From: Curtobacterium sp. GC_Cur_3
GTDB lineage: Bacteria; Actinomycetota; Actinomycetes; Actinomycetales; Microbacteriaceae
Direction: 5' to 3'
Assembly: GCF_026544205.1 (NCBI RefSeq)
Contig: NZ_JALNUI010000019.1
Span: forward strand, 1-64,000
Length of the DNA stretch: 64,000 nt
Below, piece after piece: positions 29,499 to 38,972 of this stretch (positions within the stretch are counted from its first letter, which is position 1; each line of letters starts with the position of its first letter). The position numbers were made by a program, and so were the translations under genes. The notes under the pieces are model-generated. The model had not been told where the DNA came from and ran no database searches. It saw only the letters and a program-made list of their open reading frames with translations.

Positions 29499-31319
29499 TC
29501 AGTTGCCGCCGTCACCGCCGCCGTCAGTGCCGCCTTGGTTGGTGCCGCCCTGGTCGGCGCCCGTGTCGTTCGTCGGGGCCGGCGGTGCGGTGGGTCGGTC
29601 GGAGGCGGCGCACCACGTGAGCGTGACGGTGCTGCCCTGCGCGATGTCACCAGCCGGCGCACTCTGCTGCACCACGGTGCCGCCGGTGCAGGAGTAGACG
29701 GGCTGCGACTGCACGGTGAGCCCGAGGTTCGCCAGCGTGGAGTTGGCGGTGGTGAACGGCTGCTGCAGCACGGCCGGCAGCGCCACGAGCCCGTTCGACA
29801 CCGTGAGGTTCACGACCGTGCCCTTGGTGTGGCTCGTGCCCGACGTCGGGTCGGAACCCAGGACGGTGCCCTCCGGGATGGAGGTCGAGTACTCGGACGT
29901 GATCGACCCGACGTCGAAGCCGGCGGCCTTCAGGGACTGCTCGGCGTCGGCCTGGGCCTGGTTCGAGACGTCGGGCACCGCGACCTGCTCCGGTCCGAGG
30001 GAGACCACGACACGGATGTCCTGCTGCCGCGCCACGGCCGTGCCGGAGCCCGGCTCGGTGCGGATCACCGAGCCACTGGCCACGTCGTCGGAGTTCTCGT
30101 CGACGCGCATCGGCTTCAGGTCGCGGCGGGCGAGGGCGCTCGACGCGGACTTCCAGGTCGCGCCGTCGACGTTCGGGACGCTCACCGACGACGAGATCGG
30201 CGCCTGGCCGGGCTGGAGGTTCGCCACCCAGAACCCGACGCCGGTGATGACGGCGATCGTCAGCAGGATGCCCACCCAGATCCACGCGACCGGCGGGCGG
30301 TTCTGCGTGCGCTGGGGGCGGTGCTCCTGGGTGTCGTCGAGCTCGCGGAAGGCGACCTCGGAGTTCGTGGTGCTGCGCGGGTTGACGCCGAAGAGCATCG
30401 TGGAGGCGTCGTTCGCGCGCTGCTGCTGGAGCTTCTTGGTCGATGCGGGCACCTGGCCAGCTGCCGCCTGCTCGAGGTCGCGGCGGAACTCGGCGGCGTT
30501 CTGGAAGCGCCGCGTGCGGTCCTTCACCAGGGCGTGCAGGGTCACGGCGTCGATCGCCGGCGAGACCACGGGGGTGATCGTCGACGGGGGGACAGGCTGC
30601 TCGCTGACGTGCTGGTACGCGACGGCGACGGGCGAGTCCCCGAGGAACGGCGGACGGCCCGTGAGCAGCTCGAACAGGACGACGCCGGTGGAGTACAGGT
30701 CGGTGCGGGCGTCCACGGTCTCCCCGCGGGCCTGCTCCGGCGAGAAGTACGACGCGGTGCCGAGGATCGACGTGGTCTGCGCGACCGTGGCCGAGGTGTC
30801 GGTGATGGCTCGGGCGATGCCGAAGTCCATGACCTTCACCTGGCCGGTGGTGGTGACCATGACGTTGGCGGGCTTGATGTCGCGGTGGACGACGCCGGCG
30901 CGGTGCGAGTACTCGAGCGCCGTCAGGATGCCGCTGGTGATGCGGACCGCTTCGGCCTGGTCGACGGGGCCCTCGGCGATGATCTCGCTGAGGGGTCGGC
31001 CCTCGACGTGCTCCATGACGATGAACGGGACCTGGACCTCGGCGCCGGAGTTCTCGGTGACGGTCTCTTCGCCGGCGTCGTACACGCGGACGATGGTCGG
31101 GTGGGCCATGCGCGCCGCCGCCTGGGCTTCCTGACGGAACCGCGTGCGGAAGGCCGGGTCGTTCGCGAGGCTCGGCTTCAGGAGCTTGACGGCCACACGA
31201 CGGCCGAGCCGCGTGTCCTGACCGACGTGCACCGTGGCCATGCCGCCCCGGCCGATCACGTCGCCGATCTCGTAGCGGTTGGCGAGGAGGGTGATCCCCG
31301 CGGTCACACCTTCAGGCAC
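29499..31319 (-). CDS. pknB: Ser/Thr protein kinase PknB with PASTA domains
   Basis: 606 aa. Membrane receptor kinase that senses peptidoglycan or lipid II and controls wall growth. Kinase domain (about 15-275): GRGGMATVHVG, HRDIKPANV, DFGIAR, activation loop with GTASYFSPEQA. Juxtamembrane region, one helix (WIWVGILLTIAVITGVGFWV, about 345-367), then three PASTA repeats. The last has a Cys pair (YSCTGG and TWCAAS) that may form a disulfide. Ends in a Gly/Asp-rich tail. GTG start with GGAGGAGTAC ribosome site. Last gene of the fhaA-to-pknB operon. Confidence 0.95.
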   Translation of the reverse strand: MPEGVTAGITLLANRYEIGDVIGRGGMATVHVGQDTRLGRRVAVKLLKPSLANDPAFRTRFRQEAQAAARMAHPTIVRVYDAGEETVTENSGAEVQVPFIVMEHVEGRPLSEIIAEGPVDQAEAVRITSGILTALEYSHRAGVVHRDIKPANVMVTTTGQVKVMDFGIARAITDTSATVAQTTSILGTASYFSPEQARGETVDARTDLYSTGVVLFELLTGRPPFLGDSPVAVAYQHVSEQPVPPSTITPVVSPAIDAVTLHALVKDRTRRFQNAAEFRRDLEQAAAGQVPASTKKLQQQRANDASTMLFGVNPRSTTNSEVAFRELDDTQEHRPQRTQNRPPVAWIWVGILLTIAVITGVGFWVANLQPGQAPISSSVSVPNVDGATWKSASSALARRDLKPMRVDENSDDVASGSVIRTEPGSGTAVARQQDIRVVVSLGPEQVAVPDVSNQAQADAEQSLKAAGFDVGSITSEYSTSIPEGTVLGSDPTSGTSHTKGTVVNLTVSNGLVALPAVLQQPFTTANSTLANLGLTVQSQPVYSCTGGTVVQQSAPAGDIAQGSTVTLTWCAASDRPTAPPAPTNDTGADQGGTNQGGTDGGGDGGN

Positions 31320-31383
31320 GTACTCCTCCGAATGTCCGTCCGCGCAAGTGTACGACAGGGGTCCCTGACGGGAGGCTGGCCGG

Positions 31384-31427
31384 GGGGCCGTCCGGACAAC
31401 CGTTACCGGAACGGTGTGGACGGCCCC
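31384..31427 (-). terminator. Stem-loop between pknA and pknB
   Basis: Outer stem GGGGCCGTCC/GGACGGCCCC with inner ACCGTT/AACGGT, in the 118-bp gap downstream of pknA and upstream of pknB. It may attenuate read-through so that the two kinases are made at different levels. Confidence 0.6.
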
Positions 31428-31437
31428 GCGGGCAGGA

Positions 31438-33171
31438 TCAGTTGTTGTCCTGCGGACCCGTCGGCTCGCCCGTCGCCGAGCTGGTCGGCTGCGGGGTCTC
31501 GACCGGTGCCTCCCACGTGGCGCTGGCGGGGTCCGAGTTCTCGGACGGCGTGAGGTTGCCGCAGGTCACGTTGTAGACGAACGAGACGCTCTGTCCGGCG
31601 GCGTCGGCCTGCACGTCCACGGCCTTCGACGTGGTCGTGCCGGACGTCGCACCGGAGCTGTCCTTGCCACCCGTGACGCTCCACGAGTACTCCTTCACCG
31701 TGTAGCCGGTGGGGCAGGTCGCGTCGGTCCAGGTGAAGGTGACGGCGCCGTCGGTCGAGACGGGGCCGGCGCTCGGCGTGTTCGGCTTGTTCACCGTCGG
31801 CGGCGCGGTGTAGCTGCGCAGGGTGATGAGCGTGCCGTCAGCGACGCTCCCCGTCGGCGTGATCGACTGCACCGTGTTGGCCTGGTCGGCACTGGGTGCG
31901 GCGTCGCCGTCCTCGACGGTGACCTCGAAGCCCAGGTTCCGCAGCGCGGCCTGTGCCTCGGTGGTGCTGCGTCCGACGTAGTCGCTCTGGTTGACGAACA
32001 ACCGCTCCTGCGTCGGGGAGGACGACGGCGTCGGGCTCGGCTTCGGGGGAGCACTGCTCGACGACGCGACCGGCTTGGGCTCGTCCTGGTTCGTGAGGGC
32101 GAACGCGGCGATGACGGCTCCGACGAGCAGCAGCACCCCGATGGCCACGACCCACCAGATCCACGCCCGGCGCTTCTTCGGGGCGTCGTCCTCGTTCGCG
32201 ACCGGCGAGACCGGCGTGCGCGGGACACCGCCGACGGTGCTGCCCGCCTGCGTGCCGATCAGCGCGGTCGCTGCGTCGTTGCCCCGCGGCGGGTTGAACG
32301 CGACCGTGCCGGCGCCGCCGAGGGCGGGGACCGCGACGGTCGCCGCAGCGACGTCTCCGCGACGGAGCGCCTGAGCCGCACGGGCCAGGTTGGCGGCCGT
32401 CGCCGGACGGTCGGCCGGCTTCTTCGCGATGCAGGAGATGACGAGGGCGGCGACCGGCTCCGGGATGTCCCCGGGGAGCGCGGGCGGCTGCTCGTTGATG
32501 TGCGCCATCGCGATCGCGACCTGCGACTCGCCGGTGAAGGGACGACGACCCGCCAGGCACTCGTACGCGACGATGCCGAGCGAGTAGATGTCGGTCGACG
32601 GGGACGCCGGGTGGCCGCTCGCCTGTTCCGGCGAGAGGTACTGGACCGTGCCCATGACCTGACCGGTCGCGGTGAGCGGGACCTGGTCGGCGATGCGGGC
32701 GATGCCGAAGTCGGTGATCTTGACGCGGCCGTCCGGCGTGATCAGCAGGTTGCCCGGCTTGATGTCGCGGTGGACGAGCCCGACGGCGTGCGCGGCCTGC
32801 AGGGCGTTGGCGGTCTGCGCGACGATGTCGAGGACCTTGTCGACGGGCAGGGTGTGCTCGCGCTCGATCATCGTCGAGAGGGCCTCGCCCGGGACGAGCT
32901 CCATCACGAGGTAGGCGCTGCCGTCCTCCTCGCCGTAGTCGAAGACGTTGGCGATGCCCTCGTGGTTGACGAGCGCGGCGTGACGGGCCTCGGCACGGAA
33001 CCGCTCGAGGAACCCGGGGTCGCCGAGGTACTCGTCCTTGAGGATCTTGAGGGCGACGGTCCGTCCGATGACGAGGTCGGTCGCCTGCCAGACCTCGCCC
33101 ATGCCGCCGATGGCGACCCGGGACGAGAGTTGGTACCGCCCACCGAAGGTGAGTCCGCTGGTGGGTCTCAT
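31438..33171 (-). CDS. pknA: Ser/Thr protein kinase PknA with extracellular PASTA and FN3-like region
   Basis: 577 aa. Kinase domain at the N-terminus (GGRYQLSSRVAIGGMGEVW, HRDIKPGNL, DFGIAR, MGTVQYLSPEQ), a linker, one helix (WIWWVVAIGVLLLVGAVIAAF, about 358-381), a Ser/Pro-rich stalk and one PASTA-like domain (YVGRSTTEAQAALRNLGF). The final ~110 residues (PVSTDGAVTFTWTD... with two Cys) look like an FN3-type beta sandwich, not found in the short PknA of mycobacteria. Start ATG 33171 overlaps the pbpA stop by 4 nt; the longer upstream frame is noise. Confidence 0.92.
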   Translation of the reverse strand: MRPTSGLTFGGRYQLSSRVAIGGMGEVWQATDLVIGRTVALKILKDEYLGDPGFLERFRAEARHAALVNHEGIANVFDYGEEDGSAYLVMELVPGEALSTMIEREHTLPVDKVLDIVAQTANALQAAHAVGLVHRDIKPGNLLITPDGRVKITDFGIARIADQVPLTATGQVMGTVQYLSPEQASGHPASPSTDIYSLGIVAYECLAGRRPFTGESQVAIAMAHINEQPPALPGDIPEPVAALVISCIAKKPADRPATAANLARAAQALRRGDVAAATVAVPALGGAGTVAFNPPRGNDAATALIGTQAGSTVGGVPRTPVSPVANEDDAPKKRRAWIWWVVAIGVLLLVGAVIAAFALTNQDEPKPVASSSSAPPKPSPTPSSSPTQERLFVNQSDYVGRSTTEAQAALRNLGFEVTVEDGDAAPSADQANTVQSITPTGSVADGTLITLRSYTAPPTVNKPNTPSAGPVSTDGAVTFTWTDATCPTGYTVKEYSWSVTGGKDSSGATSGTTTSKAVDVQADAAGQSVSFVYNVTCGNLTPSENSDPASATWEAPVETPQPTSSATGEPTGPQDNN

Positions 33172-34622
33172 TTGTTCAGCACCGCCTCCATGACGTTCTT
33201 CGCGATCGGGGCCGCGACCGTGTTGCCGACGCCGGACTGTCCGAGCCCGCCGCCGTTCCCGACGACGACCGCCACCGCGACCTCCGGGTCCTTCGCGGGC
33301 GCGAACCCGGTGAACCACAGTGTGTAGGGGTCACCCGTCCCGCCCTCGGCCGTTCCGGTCTTGCCGGCGACGTCGACCCCGTCGATCTTCGCATTGGTTC
33401 CGGTCCCGGCCTTCACGACGCTCTGCATGGCCTCCGTCAGGTCGGACGCCTCGGAGTTCGACAGCGGGCTGCTGTACTGCTTCGGCGAGAACGACTGCAC
33501 GGTCTTCAGGTCGCTCGTCGTGATCGAGTCCACGAGCGACGGCTGCATCACCGTGCCGCCGTTCGCGATGCCGGCCGAGACCATCGCGATCTGCAACGGG
33601 GAGACGCGGACGCTCGCCTGGCCGAACGAGCTCAGCATGAGCTGGGCCGTCGAGTCGACGTCGGGGTACTGGCTCGCGGTCGCACGCATCGGGACGTCGA
33701 TCGCGTCACCGAAGCCGTACTTGTCCGCCATCGCCTTGATGGTGTCGTAGCCGAGCTTCTGTCCGAGCTCCGCGAACGGGATGTTGCACGAGTTCTGGAT
33801 GGCGACACGGAGCTTCACGGTGTCGCCGCCGCCGCACGAGCCGCCCTCGGCGTTGTTGATGTAGCTGCTCGTGCCCGGCAGCTGCAGGCGCGACGGGTTC
33901 GGGAACTCGGAGTCGAGGTCGTACTTGCCGCCCTGGAGCGCCGCGGACGCGACGATGAGCTTGAAGACCGATCCTGGCGTGTACAGGTCGCCGCCGATCG
34001 CGCGGTTCTGCAGCGGCGTCGGGGTCTGCGCCAGGAGGGCGTCGTACTGCGCCTTGACGGCCTTGGTGTCGTGGGACGTCAGCGAGTTGGGGTCGTACTC
34101 GGGCTTCGAGACCATCGCGAGGATCTTGCCGGTCTTCGGCTGGATCGCCACGACGGCACCGCTGTTGGCGCCGAGGGAGTCGTACGCCGCGCGCTGCACG
34201 TCGGGGTCGATCGTCAGGTTGACGTTGTCGCCCTGGACGTCCTGCCCGGTGAGGATCGAGTTGAGGTTCTGGAAGAACGAGTCGTCCGAGTTGCCGGAGA
34301 GCACGGTGTTCTCCGCGCCCTCGATGCCGGTGTTGCCCTGGCCGATCGTGAAGTAGCCCGTGACGGCCGAGTAGAGCGCGCCGTCGGAGTACTTCCGCTG
34401 GTACCGGTACTGGTCGTCCACGGCGGTCGACTCGGCGATGGGGGTGCCGTTGACGAGGATCGCGCCGCGCTTGTTCGAGTAGCTGTCGAGGATCGTGCGG
34501 GAGTTCCGCGAGTCGGCCCGGAGCGAGTCGGCCGCGAAGAACTGGATCGAGGTCGTCGACACGAAGAGCGCGACGAACATGAGGACGACGACGGTGGAGA
34601 CGCCGCGGAGCTGCCGGTTCAT
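33168..34622 (-). CDS. pbpA: Penicillin-binding protein, transpeptidase (PbpA/FtsI-like)
   Basis: 484 aa. Class B PBP that cross-links peptidoglycan with RodA. One N-terminal membrane anchor (VVVLMFVALFVSTTSI), then a dimerisation-like region and the transpeptidase: SxxK in YTPGSVFKLI, SxN in NSCNIPF, KTG in AGKTGTAEG. Size and motifs match actinobacterial PbpA. ATGA overlaps at both ends couple it to rodA upstream and pknA downstream. Confidence 0.95.
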   Translation of the reverse strand: MNRQLRGVSTVVVLMFVALFVSTTSIQFFAADSLRADSRNSRTILDSYSNKRGAILVNGTPIAESTAVDDQYRYQRKYSDGALYSAVTGYFTIGQGNTGIEGAENTVLSGNSDDSFFQNLNSILTGQDVQGDNVNLTIDPDVQRAAYDSLGANSGAVVAIQPKTGKILAMVSKPEYDPNSLTSHDTKAVKAQYDALLAQTPTPLQNRAIGGDLYTPGSVFKLIVASAALQGGKYDLDSEFPNPSRLQLPGTSSYINNAEGGSCGGGDTVKLRVAIQNSCNIPFAELGQKLGYDTIKAMADKYGFGDAIDVPMRATASQYPDVDSTAQLMLSSFGQASVRVSPLQIAMVSAGIANGGTVMQPSLVDSITTSDLKTVQSFSPKQYSSPLSNSEASDLTEAMQSVVKAGTGTNAKIDGVDVAGKTGTAEGGTGDPYTLWFTGFAPAKDPEVAVAVVVGNGGGLGQSGVGNTVAAPIAKNVMEAVLNK

Positions 34623-36058
34623 CGACCCGCCTTCCTGCTGCGCCCGCGGGCGTTCCCGCCGAGCGCGTCGCCGCGGTCGGAGAGGACGCGCTGTTCCGCG
34701 GGGATCGAGTCGGTCAGCCGCAGCAGCATCGCCGCGATGATCCAGTTGGCGACCAGCGACGAACCACCGGCGGCCATGAACGGCGTGGTCAGCCCGGTGA
34801 CCGGGATGATCCGGGTGATGCCGCCGACGACGACGAAGACCTGCAGGGCGATGGTGAACCCGAACCCGATGCCGAGGAGCTTCCCGAAGTCGTCCTGCGC
34901 CATGAAGCCGACGCGGATGCCACGGGAAGCGAGCACGATGAACAGGGCGAGGATCGCGAAGACGCCGATCAGCCCGAGCTCCTCGCCGAGCGACGCGATG
35001 ATGTAGTCCGCGTTGGCGACGGGCGTGATGTACGGACGTCCCTGGCCGAGGCCGGTCCCCGTGATGCCGCCGTTCGCGAAGCCGAACAGGCCCTGGACCA
35101 GCTGGTAGCTCGCCTGCGTCGACGCGTTGTAGATCGTCGGGTCGAACGGGTTCAGCCACTGCTCGAACCGGCCGTGCACGTACTCGAGGACGTTCGCGGC
35201 GACGAGGGCACCGCCGATGAACAGCCCGAGGCCGATGACGACCCAGCCGAGTCGTCCCGTGGCGACGTAGATCATCACGAGGAACAGGCCGAAGTAGAGC
35301 AGGGCGGTGCCGAGGTCGCGCTGGAACACCAGCACGCCCATCGCGACGCCCCAGACGATCAGGATCGGTCCGAGGTCACGCGCGCGCGGGAACGTCATCC
35401 CGAGGACCTTCTTGCCGACGATCGACAGGCTGTCCCGCGCGGTGACGAGGTACCCGGCGAAGAACAGCGCCATGGTGATCTTCGCCAGCTCGCCCGGCTG
35501 GAACGTGAACGGGCCGAGGTGGATCCAGACGCGGGCGCCGCCGCGTGCGTAGCCGAGCCCCGGGAGGATCGGCATGAGCAGCAGCGCCACCGTCAGGAAC
35601 ATGAAGATGTACCGGTACCGCTGCAGGAAGCGGTGGTTCCGGACGAGGACCAGGGTGACGATCGCCAGGACCATCGCCAGGAGCGTCCACACGATCTGCT
35701 TGACGCCGATCGCCGCCCAGCCGAGGTCGCCGTTGTGGACGTCGATGCGGTAGATCTCCGCGATCCCGATGCCGTTGAGCACCAGGGCGACGGGCAGGAT
35801 GAAGGGGTCGGCGTTCTTCGCGACGATCCGCAGCACCACGTGCATGACGAGCGCCAGCCCGAGGATCGACCCGCCGGCCCACAGCACCGAGGTGTCGAAG
35901 ATCCGGCCCTTGGTCCCGAGCTGCACGAGCACCATCGCTCCGGCGCAGATGCCGCAGGCGATGACGAGCAGCGCCAGCTCGAGGTTGCGGGCGCGCGCGG
36001 GCTCACGGAGCTTGATCGTGATCGCCTGCGTGAAGGACTGCTGCGCGGTGGCGGTCAT
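34619..36058 (-). CDS. rodA: SEDS peptidoglycan glycosyltransferase RodA
   Basis: 479 aa with about ten to twelve membrane helices. It polymerises lipid II into glycan strands. SEDS signatures include GYARGGARVWIHLGPFTFQPGE (positions about 180-200), the catalytic Asp region FQRDLGTALL, and FGFANGGITGTGLGQGRP. It acts with the adjacent PbpA. The start overlaps the pstP stop by 4 nt. Confidence 0.95.
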   Translation of the reverse strand: MTATAQQSFTQAITIKLREPARARNLELALLVIACGICAGAMVLVQLGTKGRIFDTSVLWAGGSILGLALVMHVVLRIVAKNADPFILPVALVLNGIGIAEIYRIDVHNGDLGWAAIGVKQIVWTLLAMVLAIVTLVLVRNHRFLQRYRYIFMFLTVALLLMPILPGLGYARGGARVWIHLGPFTFQPGELAKITMALFFAGYLVTARDSLSIVGKKVLGMTFPRARDLGPILIVWGVAMGVLVFQRDLGTALLYFGLFLVMIYVATGRLGWVVIGLGLFIGGALVAANVLEYVHGRFEQWLNPFDPTIYNASTQASYQLVQGLFGFANGGITGTGLGQGRPYITPVANADYIIASLGEELGLIGVFAILALFIVLASRGIRVGFMAQDDFGKLLGIGFGFTIALQVFVVVGGITRIIPVTGLTTPFMAAGGSSLVANWIIAAMLLRLTDSIPAEQRVLSDRGDALGGNARGRSRKAGR

Positions 36059-37419
36059 CGTCCGCCCCGCGTGGCACTCGGGGACGGCGAGGGCGACGAC
36101 GATCGCGTCGGGCTCGGGCTCGGGGACGACGAGCCGCCGGAACCGCCCGTGCCGGACTGGTCCTGGCCGGTCCGCGCGGCGGTCCGCAGGCGGTCGACGA
36201 TGTCGCGGGCGTCGGACAGCGACTGCGCGTTGATCGTCGAGCGGACGTTCTCCCGCGTGTACTCGGGCAGGTCGGCGACCTCGACACCGGAGTCCTCGTA
36301 GACGTCGGACAGCGCGAGCGGGCCGATCTGCTGCTGCACGCCCTTGTAGATCGCGACCTGGCCGCGGTCCGAGCCGACGTAGTAGTGGTCCTGCACGATC
36401 CGCCAGCCGAGGAACACGGCCCCGACGAGGGCGGCGACGGCGAGCACGAGTGCGATCGTCCAGGTGATCCGGCGACGCACACGGCGGCGGCGGTCCTCGG
36501 CGATGAGCTCGGCGAAGTACTGGTCGCTCTCGGGCTCGAAGTGCGAGTCCTCGGGGGCGGTGGTGACCTTGAGCGGGTGCAGCAGGATCGTGGGGAGGCG
36601 GATCGGCTTGCGGCCGGTCGAGGCCTCGAAGGTGAGGGGCGCCGCTGCCGACCCGACGGTGGTGGCAGCGTCGTCGTCGTCCTCGGTCGGCACCGTGTCG
36701 GTGACGTCCATCACGACGACGGTGACGTTGTCCGGGGCGCCGTGGTCGAGCGTCTCCTTGACGAGGCGCTGCGTGACCTGGTTGGCGTCCATGTTCGAGG
36801 CCAGCGCGTGTCGGATGCGCTCCTCGGCGAGGTAGGAGGACAGCCCGTCCGAGCAGAGCAACCAGCGGTCGCCGGGACGGATGTCCATGATCGCGGTGTC
36901 GACCTCCGGTGCCGCGTCGACGTCGCCGAGCACGCGCATCAGGACGGAGCGGCGCGGGTGGACCGCGGCTTCTTCCGGGGTGATGCGCCCACTGTCGACG
37001 AGCCGCTGCACGAAGGTGTGGTCCGAGGTGATCTGCTGCAGTTCGCCGTCGCGGTGGCGGTAGATCCGGGAGTCACCGATGTGCGCGATCGCGAGCTGGT
37101 CGCCGACACGGATCATGGCGCTCACCGTGGTGCCCATGCCCGTGAGCTCCTGGTGCTCGAACACGGTCTCGGTGATGAGCTGGTTCGCGGCGATCAGCGC
37201 TGACTGCAGGGCGAACTCGGCGTCGTGGGCGGAGGGGAACTCGCGGTCGACCTCTCGGATGCGACGGATCGCGATCGCCGAGGCGACGTCGCCGCCGGCG
37301 TGACCGCCCATGCCGTCCGCGACCGCGAACAGGTGCGCTCCCGCGTAGCCGGAGTCCTGGTTGTTGGCGCGGATGCGCCCGACGTGGGACACAGCGGCGC
37401 TCAGCGTGCGAGCGGTCAT
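36055..37419 (-). CDS. pstP: PP2C-type Ser/Thr phosphatase PstP
   Basis: 454 aa. Removes phosphates placed by PknA/PknB. Metal-binding motifs VADGMGGHAGG, IGDSRIYR, LLCSDGLSSYL and GAPDNVTVVV are all present in the first 240 residues. A linker, one membrane helix (ITWTIALVLAVAALVGAVFLGW) and an extracellular Ser/Pro-rich end (SPSPSPTRSS) follow. Six bases separate it from fhaB. Confidence 0.95.
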   Translation of the reverse strand: MTARTLSAAVSHVGRIRANNQDSGYAGAHLFAVADGMGGHAGGDVASAIAIRRIREVDREFPSAHDAEFALQSALIAANQLITETVFEHQELTGMGTTVSAMIRVGDQLAIAHIGDSRIYRHRDGELQQITSDHTFVQRLVDSGRITPEEAAVHPRRSVLMRVLGDVDAAPEVDTAIMDIRPGDRWLLCSDGLSSYLAEERIRHALASNMDANQVTQRLVKETLDHGAPDNVTVVVMDVTDTVPTEDDDDAATTVGSAAAPLTFEASTGRKPIRLPTILLHPLKVTTAPEDSHFEPESDQYFAELIAEDRRRRVRRRITWTIALVLAVAALVGAVFLGWRIVQDHYYVGSDRGQVAIYKGVQQQIGPLALSDVYEDSGVEVADLPEYTRENVRSTINAQSLSDARDIVDRLRTAARTGQDQSGTGGSGGSSSPSPSPTRSSSPSPSPSATRGGR

Positions 37420-37425
37420 CCGGGG

Positions 37426-37983
37426 CTACCGCCGCAGCTCGAACGTGGTCGTCCCGATGGTGATCGGCGTGCGCTCGGCCACGGGGACCGGGGAGGTCAC
37501 CTTCTGCCCGTTGACGAACGTGCCGTTCGTGGACTCCAGGTCGATGACGACCCAGCCGGACGACTGCAGTTCCAGCCGTGCGTGGTTGGTGGACGTGTAG
37601 TCGTCACGGATGACGACGTTGCTCTCGCTGGAGCGGCCGACCGTGATCGGGCCGCGACCGAGCGGCATCTCCATGCCTTCTCGAGCGCCCTCGGTGATGA
37701 CCAGTCGGGTCGCGACGTCCGTGGCGGACGGCCCGCTGCCTCCCGCTCGGTTCTGGTCGATCAGTTCCGTGAACGACCCGGCCCCGCCACCCGCCGCGGC
37801 ACCGCTGGCCGGGATCGTCGGTGTCGTCGGGCCGGACGGCGCGCCCTTCGGGTCCGTGGGGATGGTCCGGACGCGCTGGCCGAAGAGGTCGCTGCGCAGG
37901 GCGAACACGATGACGAAGACGAACAGCCAGAGCACCGCGAGGAACGCGAAGCGCAGGACGAGCAGGGTCAGTCCTGTGGTCAT
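37426..37983 (-). CDS. fhaB: FHA-domain protein FhaB (FipA-like)
   Basis: 185 aa. An N-terminal membrane helix (LTLLVLRFAFLAVLWLFVFV), a Pro/Gly-rich linker and a C-terminal FHA domain that binds phosphothreonine (GRSSESNVVI, STNHARLEL, STNGTFVNG). A phosphorylated adaptor of PknA/B in cell-wall and division control. Overlaps fhaA by 4 nt. Confidence 0.94.
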   Translation of the reverse strand: MTTGLTLLVLRFAFLAVLWLFVFVIVFALRSDLFGQRVRTIPTDPKGAPSGPTTPTIPASGAAAGGGAGSFTELIDQNRAGGSGPSATDVATRLVITEGAREGMEMPLGRGPITVGRSSESNVVIRDDYTSTNHARLELQSSGWVVIDLESTNGTFVNGQKVTSPVPVAERTPITIGTTTFELRR

Positions 37984-38657
37984 CGCGCACCTCCGTTCTC
38001 AGGGATCACCCGGAACACCATACGGGTACGACCGATCTCGATGGTGGAGTCCGGCTCCACGATCGCCTGCTGGAACCGTTCGCCGTTCAGCTTCGAGCCG
38101 TTCGTGGACCCGAGGTCGTTGGCCTGCGCGTGCTTGCCGTCCCACACGATCTCCACGTGTTTCCGGCTGGTCCCGGTGTCCGCCACGGTGATGTCGGCGT
38201 CGGTGCCGCGGCCGATCACGGTGCGCCCGCGCTGGAGCTTGTGCCGCTGCGAGCCGATGTCGAGCACGGCCACCCAGGCGACGTCGCGCTGCACGGTGGT
38301 GGCGTCGATCTGCAGGATCCCGGTGGACAGCGTGCCGTCCTGCTGCAGCCGGATGGTGACGGGGCCGGAGAACGAGTAGTTCTGCGCCACCGCGTGCTGC
38401 TGCACCATCTGCGTGAGTTCGTCGACCAGGGGACGGCCGACGTCGTTCATGCGCGTGAAGTCCGGCGGCGCGAGGCGCACGCTGAACTCGTTCGGCACCA
38501 GGATGCGGTCGCGCGACACGACGGCGGCCTTGGTGTCGAGCTCGCGTCGGAGCGCGCTGGAGATCTCGACCGGCTGCACGCCGGAGCGGAAGGTCTTCGC
38601 GAACGCACCGTTGACGGCGCGTTCCAGTCCCCGCTCGAAGCTGTCCAGCAGTCCCAT
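37980..38657 (-). CDS. fhaA: DUF3662/FHA-domain protein FhaA
   Basis: 225 aa. Starts MGLLDSFERGLERAVNGAFA, the DUF3662 head (about 1-120), then an FHA domain (IGRGTDADITV, SRKHVEIV, STNGSKLNG). In mycobacteria FhaA binds phosphorylated MurJ (MviN), which connects this operon to the MurJ fusion at the window's left end (inference). GGGAG ribosome site; first gene of the seven-gene minus-strand operon ending at pknB. Confidence 0.94.
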   Translation of the reverse strand: MGLLDSFERGLERAVNGAFAKTFRSGVQPVEISSALRRELDTKAAVVSRDRILVPNEFSVRLAPPDFTRMNDVGRPLVDELTQMVQQHAVAQNYSFSGPVTIRLQQDGTLSTGILQIDATTVQRDVAWVAVLDIGSQRHKLQRGRTVIGRGTDADITVADTGTSRKHVEIVWDGKHAQANDLGSTNGSKLNGERFQQAIVEPDSTIEIGRTRMVFRVIPENGGAR

Positions 38658-38742
38658 GGGCTCCCACGTTCTCGGTCGATGACCTCTGCATGGTAGTCGG
38701 CGTCAGCTGAGGCATTCTGTGCGTGGTAGTGTTCCATGGCTG

Positions 38743-38829
38743 GCGCGAGTGGCGGAATTGGTAGACGCGCACGGTTCAGGTCCGTGTGCTGGAAACGGCG
38801 TGGGGGTTCAAGTCCCCCCTCGCGCACCA
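38743..38829 (+). tRNA. tRNA-Leu(CAG)
   Basis: 87 nt with the long variable arm of class II tRNA. Acceptor GCGCGAG pairs with CTCGCGC, discriminator A, CCA encoded. Anticodon stem CACGG/CCGTG, loop TTCAGGT, anticodon CAG at 38777-38779. Confidence 0.98.
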
Positions 38830-38835
38830 GGCAAG

Positions 38836-38869
38836 ACGAAGGCCCCGATCGAGAGATCGGGGCCTTCGT
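38836..38869 (+). terminator. Terminator after tRNA-Leu
   Basis: Perfect 15-bp stem ACGAAGGCCCCGATC with its complement and a GAGA loop, starting 6 bases after the tRNA CCA. Confidence 0.88.
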
Positions 38870-38972
38870 GCATTCCCGGGGCGTCTTCCACAGGAGCGAC
38901 ATCCACGGGGCGTCGTCCACAGCCGCGACGTTCCCGGGCGCCGCGCCGACCGCCGCGGCCTACGGTGGCCGA

